Of a DNA stretch of 64,000 nt, positions 31,406 through 43,687 are shown piece by piece. The notes beneath the pieces are model-generated. The model did no database searches. It was not told the origin of the DNA and saw only the letters and a list, made by a program, of their open reading frames with translations. How positions within the stretch are numbered: position 1 is the stretch's first letter; the number at the start of each line of letters is the position of its first letter. This stretch comes from Malachius bipustulatus. Lineage: Eukaryota; Arthropoda; Insecta; Coleoptera; Melyridae. A program made the position numbers and the translations under genes. Where the stretch lies: positions 41,656,723 through 41,720,722 of the forward strand of contig OU342634.1 in NCBI GenBank assembly GCA_910589415.1. Reading direction: 5' to 3'.

Positions 31406-32604
31406 TATACACCGTGTTTTATATTAAGTCGGCACTATTGCTAACTTCGTTATTATTTAACCTAGAAAGTCGGTTAAATTAGCAAACTAGTGGTATTTTT
31501 TCTCCTGAATAAAATGGCGAAAACAAAAAAACAATTGAACATCGCGATTTAGAGATATTTAAAAAAATGTAACTTTTTTAATGGAACACCCTATATATTT
31601 TTGGATGGATCGGTTGCAAATTTTTTTTTAAAGGAAAAAGTCTTTATGCACTATGATCCTAAAATAATAAATTCATTAATTATTCATTATTTCATTACTC
31701 CCAAAGTAGGCTGCGACAACTAATGTAATTTAGTGTACCTACCTACGTAATGTAAGGTAAAAAAATATATCGTCCTCAATAGTGTATTTTTCAATAAAAA
31801 AAATACACAAAAAAAGGAGTTGTTATATTGAAAAGGATTTAATTTTAAATAAACAAATAACAGAACTTGTCTGTGTTTTAAATTAAGTCGGCACTATTGC
31901 TAACTTCGTTATTATTTGAGCTAGAAAGTCGGTTAAATTAGCAAACTAGTAGTATTTTTTCTCCTGAATAAAACGATGAAAACAGGAAAACAATTGAACA
32001 TCGCGTTTTCGATATATTTAAAAAAAATGATATTTTTTATGGAACACCCTGTATATTTTTAGATGGATCGGTTGCAAAATTTTTTTTAAAGGATAAAGTC
32101 TCTATGCACTATGATCCTAAAATAATAAAATTTTACACACAAACAAGTTCTGTTATTTGTTTATGTAAAATTAAATCCTTTTCAAGGTAACAATTTTTAT
32201 TTTTAGTGTATTTTTTATTGAAAAATACACAATTGAGGACGACATAATTTTTTTACCTTACATTACGTAGGTACACTAAATTACAATAATTGTCGCACAG
32301 CCTACTTTGGGAGTAATAAAATAATGAATAATTAATGAATTTATTATTTTAGGATCATAGTGTATAAAGACTTTTCCCTTTAAAAAAAAATTTGCAATCG
32401 ATCCATCTAAAAATATACAGGGTGTTCCATTAAAAAAATTACATTTTTTAAAATATCTCGAAAACGCGATGTTCAATTGTTTTTCTGCTTTCGCTATTTT
32501 ATTCAGCGGCAAAAATACTACTAGTTTGCTAATTTAACCGACTTTCTAGGTTAAATAATAACGAAGTTGCAATAGTGCCGACTTAATATAAAACACGGTG
32601 TATA
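31406..32604. mobile_element. Foldback element with a third partial copy
   Basis: The termini are TATACACCGTGTTTTATATT and its reverse complement. The arms of about 330 bases contain GTCGGCACTATTGCTAACTT. A further direct copy of the left arm lies inside at about 31868-32110, so one element seems to have received part of a sibling. It has no ORF. Confidence 0.8.
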
Positions 32605-32630
32605 CCTACATACTTAGATAATACAGTCTT

Positions 32631-32861
32631 TTTATTTTGGTTTTCATCTTTTGTCAAGTGCTTTTCCCAGTATGTCAAATAGTCTTCTGATTTTTCTATC
32701 TATCAATCAGAATAGTCATTGATTTATCAATAAATTTCCTTTTATGTCAAATCAGTTTTCTCTTTTTGTCATTTGCTTTTCCTATTTACGTGCAGTGACA
32801 GTATCATAAATATTGGAAAAGCAATTAACAAAAGACCGAAACCAAAAGAAATAGACTGTAT
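32631..32861. mobile_element. MITE with ACAGTCTTTTT ends
   Basis: The terminal inverted repeats are TACAGTCTTTTTATTTTGGT and its imperfect complement ending AGACTGTA. A related copy occurs at about 36000-36192. Confidence 0.7.
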
Positions 32862-33636
32862 TATAGTATATACCACGCGACCCTACGACGTTTTCTATTA
32901 CAGCCCGGATAACATTATAAAACGAGCTTTAAAAACTGGGAAGCGTAAATAGTCTAGAACAGCCTGGGCATAATTTTCGGGGAAATTAAGAGCACAATCC
33001 ATATTGAAATTCCCATGAGTTCGGAGTCCCGATTGCAAAAGAAACCCAAATTGTGCTTTTTGCTAATAAAAACACCCTATACAACGTGCAGAATTTAATT
33101 AATTTTTAAGACCCTTTAAGGTGGATTTAAGAGGGCATATATGGTAAGGATTTTACCCCGAAGATGTATATGTATATCTGCGCAGGGGAAGGTTCATACT
33201 TGTTTAAGTTTCTGATTTATAGTTTGAATATTTTGATGATAAAATTAGATTATAGAGGTAAGGGACTTGATTGGATTTCTAATCGTATTTAAGTTGTCAG
33301 ATTTCCTCTAAAATAAGATATTATTTTCGAAGTTTCTACCCTCATATTTCTTCTATCCTGTCCTCATAAATTTTTGCCTGTAAATTATTTTAAAGAATTA
33401 GGTGAAAAGAGCTGATAAAACCATATACCTAATCTCTTAGTCACTAAACAAAAACAAATATATTTTATTTTGTTATCCATTTCGAGACAAATTATTGCAA
33501 ATTATTACCAATTATTTCCGTTATATAACAAATTTTAGTTGATCAAGTGTTTTTAATAAGCAATTAGATGACACAATGTAGAAAAAGTGATAAAGTGTAA
33601 GGTGTCACTTTACTGTAGATAAAGAAATAATTACAG

Positions 33637-33643
33637 TATATAA
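33637..33643 (+). promoter_or_regulatory. TATA box of the first secreted-protein gene
   Basis: TATATAA lies 72 bases before the ATG at 33715. Transcription would start near 33665-33675 and give a short 5' UTR of about 45 bases. Confidence 0.5.
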
Positions 33644-33714
33644 CAAAGAGGAATCACGAACTAACGTTTATTTGATGTAGTCTAACGATTCGAATTGAAT
33701 TAGAAGGCTCAAAA

Positions 33715-33823
33715 ATGAAAGCAACTTCTTTGGCCGTTTTCATCGCAATATTTGGTGTGTTATGTTTAACTGAGGTTGGAGATGCCAGAACAGGACTGGA
33801 AGTAAGGGGAGGCGGAAAATCTG
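33715..33823 (+). CDS. Signal-peptide exon 1 of the secreted modular array
   Basis: This 36-codon exon encodes a classic secretion signal (MKATSLAVFIAIFGVLCLTE, cleavage likely after GDA) and a short glycine-rich piece RGGGKS. It ends TCTG|GTAAGT in phase 1. The next exons downstream (36270, 40414, 42992, 43688, 44397, 50243) all accept phase 1, so it can splice in frame to any of them. I do not recognise the protein family. The exon is supported by the start context, the TATA box upstream, the signal peptide and the donor. Which partners it really uses is unknown. Confidence 0.75.
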
Positions 33824-35214
33824 GTAAGTAATGATAAAAATTTAAATTTTATTAAAGTTTTTCATAATTTTAATAAATTTGGTATTCTTTATGTAGGTAT
33901 GTATTAATTTTCCAAAAAAAATATAACATGATGCCATATTATCTTACCTATTAAAAGCATGAGCATAAATAATACCAAAATATTGAAATTTAACATCGCA
34001 TATATTTTTTTGAAATGCAATGAGAAGTACTTTGTTATTTTGAGTAGTTTTTGGTCATAACACTCGGTTTTGCGCCGATGGTTATTATTCTGAGAACGTA
34101 ATGTCAGAAGAAGTTGAAATTTCACAATTAAAATAATAGGTAATATATAAAGAGCAAGTATAATAGGAATATTTTGGGAAATATTCATTATTTATGTTAT
34201 CATATTCGATATACTAAAGTAGATTGAGTTTTCTATCCGTGTACCTATTATATTAAAGGCTTGAAAAAATTTGAGAGCTACTAGCAGCAAGCTGAAGTTC
34301 AACGCAACATATAGGAGTAATTATCCTGCATTTCTTCTCTTATCTTCTTTACTACAATTATTATAGTACCTAAAAGAGCGTACCTGAAAATAATTAAATA
34401 GAAGTGATGTCAATAACCGTTTTTAGGAAGTAATTATTAAGGCTATTGATTATGTCTAAATAAACAGGGCTACACAAGGAACTATGAAAAGAGATAACTA
34501 TATAGAGATAAAAAATTTCCAAAAATACCTGAATTTTGCTTCGTTTTCGAGATATAATTAAAAAGCACATAGGTGTGCTTTCACCCTTATCTCCATTTTT
34601 CACCCTTTAATTTAATAGCACTCCACGATTTTTTAAACCTTAAAGACCATTTGAAGGATTCATGCAATAAAAACCCATTCTTTTGATAGTTCCTTTCTAT
34701 AATACATAATCAATAACCTAATAATTATGAATACCAATTTTTCAGCGATATAGCAACAAAACTCAAGGTATTTTTTGTGTGATAAAGAAATTATGACGTA
34801 GGTACTATTTCAATTTATTTTATTATTAAATGCATTATTGAAATCTGTTTCGCGTCTTAAAAACTCCTCTAATTTTTATTTGTATGAATCTTGGAAACTG
34901 TAAGAGATAGATACAGTAAATTTCCAATTTGGAAACTCCAAATGTTATGTAGAGGTTCAAAAATTGATCAAAGAAGTGGTGGTTTTGTTAGTTGAAAAAA
35001 AAAACAAAAATAGGACTATTCCATAAAATTGGTGGATTTAGAGAAAAAGTGGTTCGTATTTTTTATGCTGATGCTTCTAGAGAGAACGAAACTCAATCGA
35101 TTCACATTTCTAGTAATTTTTATTAGGTGCAAAAATTTTGATTTTTATAGAAATTACTAATCCCTGAAATATTGAAAAAAAACATTTTTCAAAAATACCT
35201 GCTTCGTTATTTGC
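33824..35214 (+). other. Intron of the secreted array, nothing firm
   Basis: AT-rich intronic sequence. One short minus-strand open stretch with a donor (33996-33948) resembles a signal-peptide exon but is too short to call. Confidence 0.5.
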
Positions 35215-35895
35215 CGACAAAATGAGTCAGTTTTTCTGGGCGATACCGAATTGGGCGAAGGATTTTGTTATTCACTAATCCCAGGGTTCAATTGGGCGAG
35301 AAACGAGAAACTAGGGGATTATAAGAGATAAGTGGACACACAAGAAATACATGTGCGGCCTTGCCCATATATATAGCAGTGTTGCCAGATTTATTTTCAA
35401 TAACTGCTACATAATGTTCGACACTAAATCACATCGTGAAAATTTATCACGATTTTCTCAAAGGCAATAACTTAGTCAATTGAAAATTATGATAAATTTA
35501 TGATAAATCAATTCATAGTAATTGATTGCTTTTTATGGATTATTTGAGTAGGTATAGCAGCGACGTTTACTTTTCTATTAATGTTTCATGTTTCTGCTGT
35601 ATAGGTATAGTATAAAATAATTGTAAATGCACTAAGGGCTTGATGTATTTGATAGAACTTAAAAAAAATAATACATTAAGTATTCATATTATTTATTTTT
35701 TTTTTCAATTTTATTTAATGTAGAAAATCGGAAGATCTGTAAAATCTGGCAACGTATCCATACAAGAGCATGCAAATAACTCAACGGTATTTAAAAATTC
35801 CTTCGCCCAATTGAGCTGTAGGATTATAAGCACCCCCGTCGTGTCGAAGGGTCACTCAGGTAATTTCGCCCAATTGAGAAACGCCGGTTTTTCTC
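35215..35895. mobile_element. Inverted-repeat element with TTCGCCCAATTG motifs
   Basis: GAATTGGGCGAAGG and CAATTGGGCGAG near 35247 and 35290 are mirrored by TTCGCCCAATTGAG near 35803 and 35866. Ends are approximate. Confidence 0.55.
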
Positions 35896-35999
35896 TATAC
35901 CTATAATTTTAGGCGATAGTCAATATCTTATTCCTCATGCCAGTTTAGTGGGCCAATTCTCTTCAACCTTTTCATAAAAAATTTGTGGACTCTCAAAAG

Positions 36000-36192
36000 T
36001 GACTCCTTGAAATGGTTTTTGTTTTTGTTTAATTATAAATAGAAAAAATCAAATTTGACATAAAGTGAAACTGATTTGACATAAAAGGAAATTGTTGATA
36101 AATCAATGACTAGTTACTTGAATACAAGAAAATCATTTGACAAACTAAGAAAAGCCATTAACAAAAGAGGAACACCAAAAGAAAAAGACTGT
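36000..36192. mobile_element. Second copy of the ACAGTC MITE, inverted relative to 32631
   Basis: It ends AAAAGAAAAAGACTGTA and shares the CAAATTTGACATAAA-type interior with the copy at 32631-32861 in reverse. The left terminus is degraded. Confidence 0.6.
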
Positions 36193-36269
36193 AAGTCAAA
36201 CAAAAAAAACACATTGGAGGAAAAAATGTATACAATAACAGGTTTGCTTATTAGACTGAAAAAATATAG

Positions 36270-36535
36270 GTGAGTCAGGAGGCGTATATAAAAAACTTAT
36301 GTTAATAGAAGCAGATGCTGAATATCAAAAAAAGTTTAATAAGCTGCTAGATTCATTTGATCCTGCATTAATTTTAATTTCCCAGAGGTACGCGTTCTTT
36401 GCTAATAAAAATTTAACATACATACTAAAATCTGAAAGTAAAGGCACAGCACATTTAAAATGGTGCGAAAAAATTCTGGAAGTGATTGATGAGGTCATTT
36501 TAAGAAAAAAATTCATATACACTTTTATGTTCTAA
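36270..36535 (+). CDS. Divergent, probably truncated terminal exon of the secreted array
   Basis: The acceptor AAAAATATAG leads in phase 1 into 88 codons ending TAA. If Tyr at the sixth codon (GVY) takes the place of the usual first Cys, the segment SKGTAHLKWCEKILEVI falls in the same register as SEKGIASKIATGVAHVV of the 44397 exon, about 50 residues after that point. The frame stops near domain position 81, before the usual second Cys. An inverted-repeat element starts right at the stop, so the end of the exon may have been lost by insertion. It could also be chance ORF sequence. Confidence 0.5.
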
Positions 36536-36920
36536 GCGGCTTAACTTTTGAATCACAGGGTGTTGAACTTTTAAGAACAAATTTGTTTGATAAACACGAT
36601 TTCTGTGCATGAAAAGGCGTTGTCTTACAATTTTTTTGTGACAGTGGCGCTTAATGTAAGTGGCGTTACACTTGATATTTTTGACAAAAAATATAGCAGG
36701 TAACTCCATCATTTGATTTTTTTTCAAAAAATTATTTTTGAAATCCACCTCAATTTCTGAGTCAACAATCATGATCTTCTGAATTTTTTTCAACCGATGC
36801 ACGGTTTTCCGAATATGAATAAAAATAATATATTTAGGAGCACCTCGAGAGCACCTATATTGCTTCTTATCAAAATTATTAAAAAGGAATGCATCAACAA
36901 CCTGTAGTTCAAAAGTTGAG
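36536..36920. mobile_element. Inverted-repeat element abutting the 36270 exon
   Basis: It starts GCGGCTTAACTTTTGAATCA and ends with the imperfect complement (TTCAAAAGTTGAGCCGC). It has no target duplication that I can confirm. Confidence 0.55.
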
Positions 36921-38755
36921 CCGCATGGAATATCCCCCAGACGAAAGGAGAAATGAGAATTCATTTCCAAAATTTTTTGAATTATTAGTCACAATAAGAA
37001 GCTCATAAAAATGTTATCAAATTTTCGATTTAATAAAAGACAAAACTACTATAGAAAGCTTGAACTTCACTTGACTCCACTATGAAAGCTTCAAAGCTCA
37101 GCGCTCGCGTGATCACGTTTCTACCACCTCTGAAGTAGAGGGAGAAGGATAAGGCGCATGGTTATTTCATTGTTATGCTTTAGTTATTATTTTACTTGGA
37201 ATTAATAATTCATCAAAGTTCATCATAACTGATGTATTATTCGTATGTCTTTATATTTATACAATATTACGTATGTTCATACATATAGTACCAGTACCTA
37301 CATCTGCAGGAAAGTTAAGCTGATCATTGTTACGATAGTGAATTATTATTGTATGTACTATGTAAATGGAAGCCAAAACTGTTAACCTGAATTAGAGTTT
37401 TTAGTTACAACTCACTAATAATTAAAGTTTGTTGATGTACTTTGACTGTGAGTTACATAGAACAATAAGCGATAGAATTTAACAACTTCATGGTAAAATA
37501 ACATTATATAATTATGGGGATCTCACTAGTCACTACGCGATAATATAAACTAGTGTTAACTAGTGTTAACGAACTAGGCAGTTAATGAGCGTCGACTCAA
37601 CCACCTCACAAAATGTACTCTTGTTAATTACAACTACCCTATCTCATATCTATCTCAGATAGTTTCCTAGATCCTCCAGAAAAAAAGACACTAGCGATTA
37701 TTTTTTAGAAAATTCTTATCAAAAATAATTTTACTATTGTTCTTTTATTACACTTTTTAATGTTTGAGATATACACGCTTTTGGAAACTTGTTTTTTATT
37801 TGTCAGTTATTATAATAATTAAATAATTTATGAATAAAGACAGCAAAATTAAATACAGGACTGTGTACAAAAAAATATATTGTCGTATTTAATGTATATT
37901 TATGCCTAGCGTAATTTATTTACATTGGAAAAATTGTTTTTTTGGACAGCCGTCAAATAATGTTGACATTTTTTCGAGAATATGCATATGAAAAATGGCA
38001 CATTATTTATGTCTACTCAGAAGGGTGCACGAAGTTTTTTTTCGACCTACAGCGACAACTATTTCGTGCACTGTATAGATATCTTGTATTTTTCCTTAAC
38101 AACATAGCAACAATCAACTTGGAACTAAATTAAAAATCTCCTCGAGTCATTTTTACGATTTTTATTTCGACTTTTTCGCTTATTTCAATGAAGCTGTCTA
38201 AAAAATGTTGTGTTCATCTCGAGCGTGAAATTATGGTGCTTTCGAATGAGTTTTTCCCCGACTGTCACCGCGACAATAAAACTCAAATTATTCTCAAGGA
38301 CCAAAGTTCAATTTCGCGCGCTAGATACATAAGATAATAAATAACTATTTTATACTTTCAGTAGAAAAAATAATTCTCTCATTATTTTCTTACGAGTATT
38401 ATTGTCAAACTATTCTTTGGTCTTCTCACTGATTCCTTATATTAGCAAATCTCACATTGTTGCAATACATAAAAATTAATTTCTCTACTCGATTTAGGTT
38501 TAGTTAAATATGCGCTTACTAAGCGAAAACAAAGTACTACTTATGCAAAAATTGTTCAAATAATATTAATAATGAATCCAATAAATCATTTAGTTTGATA
38601 TACATTTTTACGGCTCTAATAGGTATCTAATCTATCATGAATAACTGACCAAACGGATTATTATACTTTTTATAACGTAACTTTTTTCACTTCTTTTATG
38701 AAGCGGTATCTATTTTATAATACTTTTACTATACAAATATTTTATAATACATTTA
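36921..38755. other. Intron or intergenic, nothing recognised
   Basis: AT-rich. No supported exon or repeat. Confidence 0.5.
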
Positions 38756-39466
38756 GGTATAAGTATCTTTAATATTGTAAAAAATGTAATAGCAGATTAT
38801 TTGGTCAAAAATAAACAAAAAATCCCACTTTTTGTGACAAGTGTGTAAATTTTTTTCCAGTTTTTTTTTAAGATTTCTCGAGAAGCGTATAAGATACAGA
38901 ACTCAGCCTTTGTATAGATCGTATCATTGATATTAGCTACTTTTTTTTTGACTGCCACATTCCAGTTGCGGAGATTTAAGGGTTGTTTGGGGGTTTTTGA
39001 CCCTAATATCAAGGACACTGGACAAATTGACATTTTAAAAGCGCACTTTGAACCGCCAATATTTTCTATACAAAAAGGTACTCTTGGTGATACTGCTAAC
39101 GTGAGTTAATGTGTTTTCGAGAAAAAATGCCATTTACGATGGAAAACTTACTTTGGTTGTGTAAAAAATGAAAGGCAAAAAACTTCTCTCAATTCTAAGA
39201 TCTCTGCAAATGGGTCATGAAAAAGAAATTAATTGGTGTTGAAAAGGTAGCTTGTATCAATGATATGGCATTTTCAAATGTTGAGTTTTGTATCTTGAAC
39301 GGCTCCCCAGATATCTTAAAAAAAAACTGGAAAAGTACCTTTTTTTGACACCCTGTATCTCAAAAAACGGTGTATTTCAGGACACACTTTGATCAAAAAA
39401 TGTTTATTTTTGACCAAGTAATCTGGCTCTAAAATTTTTCGCAATATTAAAGATACACCCTGTATC
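38756..39466. mobile_element. Foldback element with ACACCCTGTA motifs
   Basis: The left arm (GTATCTTTAATATTGTAAAA, then GCAGATTATTTGGTCAAAAA) is mirrored by TTTTTGACCAAGTAATCTGG and GCAATATTAAAGATACACCC at the right. ACACCCTGTATCT also occurs inside. Confidence 0.65.
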
Positions 39467-40413
39467 TTTGAGAGATACACTTTGAGAGAAGATTTTCACT
39501 TTAATGTCCCTTAAAAGACTAATTATACTTTCATAGATAGAACCCCTAAATATAATTCAGTTTCAATTGCATGTAGTTTGTCTTGTTTTTAAATTTATAT
39601 GCATTAAAAGGACTGCCTGAAACTTAAAATGTATTTCTTCATTGTGATTGTTTCTTCAATAATAATTTCTTCCAGCAAAAGTATACCTACATATTATGCC
39701 TATAAAGAAACTGTTTATCTGGTACTTGTACTGTAACATTGCATTTCAAAAAGACATATGTGTTAATCTGATATCAGTCTAACATACCTTTCGCTATACT
39801 GATACACAAAATATCCTGAAATACGTAATTTTTTTCCATACTGCTTTGGAGCGAAGATTTGAATCAAACAGGCTTTTTCCTTTTTTATTTACGTGGTCAA
39901 GAGATTCTTACAGGAGTTTTTCTGTTGACGAATTCCACAACAATCTCCGAGGTAACAGACGTTTTGGTAACATCACATTAGTTAGCAACTTCTGTCCGAA
40001 ATTAATATAAAAAAATATTATAATGAAGTGTTGGAAGTTTTGTTTTTTGACTTAATTAGTTCAATAAATAGAAAATTAGAGTTCTTGGGAAACTATGCTT
40101 ACTCAATTACGCTTCAAAGTGTGAGAAAAAAATTGTTCAAATAGTAACTATTACAAACTGAATTATAATAACGTCATAAAAATAATATTTCTATTAAACA
40201 CATTTAAAAATATATATTTTCATCATAAAATTTAGGTAAATCTTGCCTTTTTCAACAATAAATTTAGACATTAGAGTGAAAATTTGCATATTTGAAAATA
40301 TTTTTCTTATAGTCATCACAATCAATCTCAAAAATAATTATTATAACACAAAATAGCACTCACGATACTACAAAATAGGAAGTTTCTTAACTTTTTCCAT
40401 CCCATGTGCTTAG
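39467..40413. other. Intron before the repeat exon, nothing recognised
   Basis: AT-rich. It ends in the pyrimidine-containing acceptor TTCCATCCCATGTGCTTAG. Confidence 0.55.
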
Positions 40414-41655
40414 GCTTCCCTGCCGGAAGAATATTTTGGAAAGGAAGACATCGCCATCAACATGGTTATCATCATTATCACCATCGATATCGTCTTATTA
40501 GGCATCGATCTGGGTCCCATAATCATCCACGATATTACTACTACATTCATCGAAAAGGGCCAAATGGACATTCGCATCGTTATCATATAATTTTACATGG
40601 GCACCATCATAAGAGACACAGAGGTGCTGGAATATTTACTTCCGGTAATGCTGCAGGCAAAAATGGAGCTAAAATTTCTGGTTCCGGAGGGAAATTCTCC
40701 GGTTTAAGTAGCCTGTTTTCTGGTGCTTGGGGTTCTGGTGGCAAATCATCTGGTTCTGGAAGCTCGTCTTCTATTTCAGGAGGTAAATCTTCTGTGCCTG
40801 GCGGCATGTCATTAAGTTCTGGGGGAAAATCCTCAGGGTCTGGAGGTAAATCCTCTGCTGCTGGGGGAATGTGGTCGAGTTCTGGAAGTAAGACCTCTGG
40901 CTCTGGTGGAAAAAGGTCAGGGTCTAAAGGTAAATCCTCTAGATCTGGCGGTATGTCCTCAGGTTCTAAAGGCAAATCCTCTGCCGCTGGTGGAATGTCC
41001 TCAAGTTCTTCCGGAATGTCCTCAGGAACTGGAGGCTTCCCTGCCGGAAGAATATTTTGGAAAGGAAGACATCGCCATCATCATGGTTATCATCATTATC
41101 ACCATCGATATCGTCTTATTAGGCATCGATCTGGGTCCCATAATCATCCACGATATTACTACTACATTCATCGAAAAGGGCCATATGGACATTCGCATCA
41201 TTATCATATAATTTTACATTGGCACCATCATAAGAGACACAGAGGTGCTGGAATATTTACTTCCGGTAATGCTGCAGGCAAAACTGGAGCTAAAATTTCT
41301 GGTTCCGGAGGGAAATTCTCCGGTTTAAGTAGCCTGTTTTCTGGTGCTTGGGGTTCTGGTGGCAAATCATCTGGTTCTGGAAGCTCGTCTTCTATTTCAG
41401 GAGGTAAATCTTCTGTGCCTGGCGGCATGTCATTAAGTTCTGGGGGAAAATCCTCAGGGTCTGGAGGTAAATCCTCTGCTGCTGGGGGAATGTGGTCGAG
41501 TTCTGGAAGTAAGAACTCTGGCTCTGGTGGAAAAACGTCAGGTTCTAAAGGTAAATCCTCTAGATCTGGCGGTATGTCCTCAGGTTCTGAAGGCAAATCC
41601 TCTGCCGCTGGTGGAATGTCCTCAAGTTCTTCCGGAATGTCCTCAGGCTCTGGAG
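40414..41655 (+). repeat. Recent 621-bp direct tandem duplication inside the repeat exon
   Basis: Copy 1 is 40414-41034 and copy 2 is 41035-41655, with only scattered substitutions. The length equals 207 codons, so the frame is kept. The duplicated block starts at the splice acceptor, and AG also precedes copy 2. Confidence 0.9.
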
Positions 41656-42192
41656 GTAAATCCTCTGCTGCTGGGGGAATGTGGTCGACTTCTGGAAGTA
41701 AGACCTCTGGCTCTGGTGGAAAAACGTCAGGTTCTAAAGGCAAATCCTCTAGATCTGGCGGTATGTCCTCAGGCTCTTCCGGAATGTCCTCAGGGTCTGG
41801 AGGTAAATCCTCTTCTGCTGGGGGAATGTGGTCGACTTCTGGAAGGAAGACCTCTGGCTCTGGTGGAAAATCGTCAGGTGCTGGAGGAAAATCCTCTAGC
41901 TCTGGTGGTATGTCTTCAGGTTCTGAAGGCAAATCCTCTGCCGCTGGTGGAATGTCCTCAGGCTCTGGAGGTAAATCATCTGCCTCTGGAGGTATGTCGT
42001 CAGGCTCTGCCGGAATGATCTCTGGCTCTGGAGGTAAATCTTCTGCCTCTGGTTATGGAGGAATGGCATCCGGATCTGGGAGTTCGTCTAGTTCTAGTAC
42101 TAGTAGTTCAGGATCTGGAGCTTCAGCTAGTGGTGGTGTTTCCAATAAGCAGTCTGTAGCAGGAGCGGGATCGAGTAGTCCTCAAAGTAGAG
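40414..42192 (+). CDS. His/Tyr-rich and Gly/Ser-rich repeat exon of the secreted array
   Basis: This internal exon of 1779 bases (593 codons) is phase 1 at both ends: acceptor GTGCTTAG, donor AGAG|GTAAAA. It begins FPAGRIFWKGRHRH and continues with about 60 residues very rich in His, Tyr and Arg, then Gly/Ser-rich sequence of heptapeptides like KSSGSGG and MSSGSGG. A 621-base block (40414-41034) is repeated almost exactly at 41035-41655, so the His/Tyr part occurs twice. It has no Cys. The composition suggests an extracellular structural, adhesive or metal-binding material, but that is inference. It probably joins a signal exon upstream and a terminal exon downstream. If the donor is not used, the frame ends six codons later at TAA (42204-42206). 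Confidence 0.8.
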
Positions 42193-42991
42193 GTAAAAAA
42201 TGTTAATCCCAGTTGCCAGTCTTTATATATGTTGCTATAGGGATGTTGTGCCAATATAGTTAAAAACTTTATCTTGTTTCAAAGCTTTGCTTTCGGCGCG
42301 TTCTGTCATATTCTATTATTGCTAACTTGTACATTATACATTATAGGCGCAATTATTTCCTTAAACTGCATTCTTGTTGTTGTTAACAGCACAATCATAG
42401 TTCTTGCACGCACATTAGACTGTTAAAACTGACTTTATATTCTTAAGCGCAATTTTTTTAGAGAACACTATTAACATGAACACAAAAATGAATATTCTGG
42501 ACTGGATGCCTTAACAATATTTAAATCACCATAACACTGAAAATATAATTAGACAGTTTGATACAAATTTACTACAGTTTTTTGGAAAACTCATGTTCTT
42601 TTTTATTCTACTTAATATTGTAACTTTCTTAGATATTTAGTTGGTAGATTAGAATAACTTGGAAAAATGCTGAATAATTTTTGAGAATAGAAACAATCCG
42701 AGAAGACCAAAGTATAAACTATAAGTTAATTCCTTGTGAGTATTATTATCATCATTTTTTTCAAAGATTCTACTTGAATAGTTGAATAACTATTTTTTTG
42801 TAGCAGTCTTGGTAGTATGTATCTACTAATTTTCCCATGATTTATGAAGTTATCCGTAATGTGTTTAATGTAAAATTTCAACTTTTTTCTGCAATACGTT
42901 TAATAATGATACAAAGGCATCACTAATAACAGACTACATAAGTTATATGAAACATCTGGGAGAAAAGTTACCAGATATTTCTTATTTTCAG
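42193..42991 (+). other. Intron between repeat exon and terminal exon
   Basis: AT-rich, GTAAAA to TATTTTCAG. I see nothing else in it. Confidence 0.6.
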
Positions 42992-43290
42992 GTAAAAAGC
43001 CAGGATTTCTTTGCAAAGTTGCATACAAGGTATTTCATATAGTGGATTCTATAGAAAGTATTCCAAAGAGTGGTGTCTCAAGCATTGATCTCGACAATTA
43101 TTATCTATCTCGGGATATTGATAAATATGCCAAGGAAATTGCAAATTTTTTAACTAAAAATCAAAGTAAAATTGTACATTTTATCGCTGAGGGTATTAGC
43201 AATGTAATAAAGTTTATTACTCATGCGTTGAAAACTATAGCTACACCGGCAAAAGGGGCATTTAACTTCGTTTTCCATTGTAAACACTAA
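42992..43290 (+). CDS. Terminal exon 1 of the secreted array (two-Cys helical domain)
   Basis: The acceptor CTTATTTTCAG leads in phase 1 into 99 codons ending TAA. It begins GKKPGFLCKVAYKV and ends FNFVFHCKH. The two Cys are separated by 88 residues. Between them are amphipathic stretches (IVHFIAEGISNVIKFITHAL) that should be helical. The AATAAA signals at 43292 and 43342 follow at once. It lies downstream of the repeat exon and joins it in frame. No known family was recognised. A secreted, disulphide-containing helical bundle is a reasonable inference. Confidence 0.78.
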
Positions 43291-43687
43291 TAATAAATAA
43301 CTAATTGTAGGTATAGTTTGTGAAAATGTTAAATAAGTTAAAATAAAAATTCTTCACTAATTGACTTTGAGTAAATACTAATAATAACTTTTTAAGAAAT
43401 GTCACACGAATTAGTGGGTCTAACTGATAATATTTCTGTTCTAAAATATTTATACGATGAACTTGTGTAACCAGAAACCTAGTGATATTTACTTAATTCT
43501 GACTTAATCCTACCATAATATACAGAAAAAAAATTATCGTATGACAAATAATTGATAATAAAATGTGAATATTTTCCAAAATTACCTTAATAGTTGAACT
43601 CACTTAAGAATATAAGTACTCTTTGATTTCAAATTAACATAACCATTTGTTATTATTTCCTATTCGAAGAAAAAAGTCTCTTTTCAG

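Noticed and set aside
41228..41932. Long minus-strand open frame of about 234 codons, rich in Pro, Glu and Asp (PPEPEDIPP-like repeats)
   Set aside because: It is the mirror of the Gly/Ser repeat codons on the + strand; repeats with a three-base period leave the opposite strand open. It has no signal, splice or homology support.
40906..42018. Leu/Pro/Val-rich + strand open frames within the repeat exon
   Set aside because: These are out-of-frame readings of the same repeats. The chosen frame joins both splice sites in phase 1.
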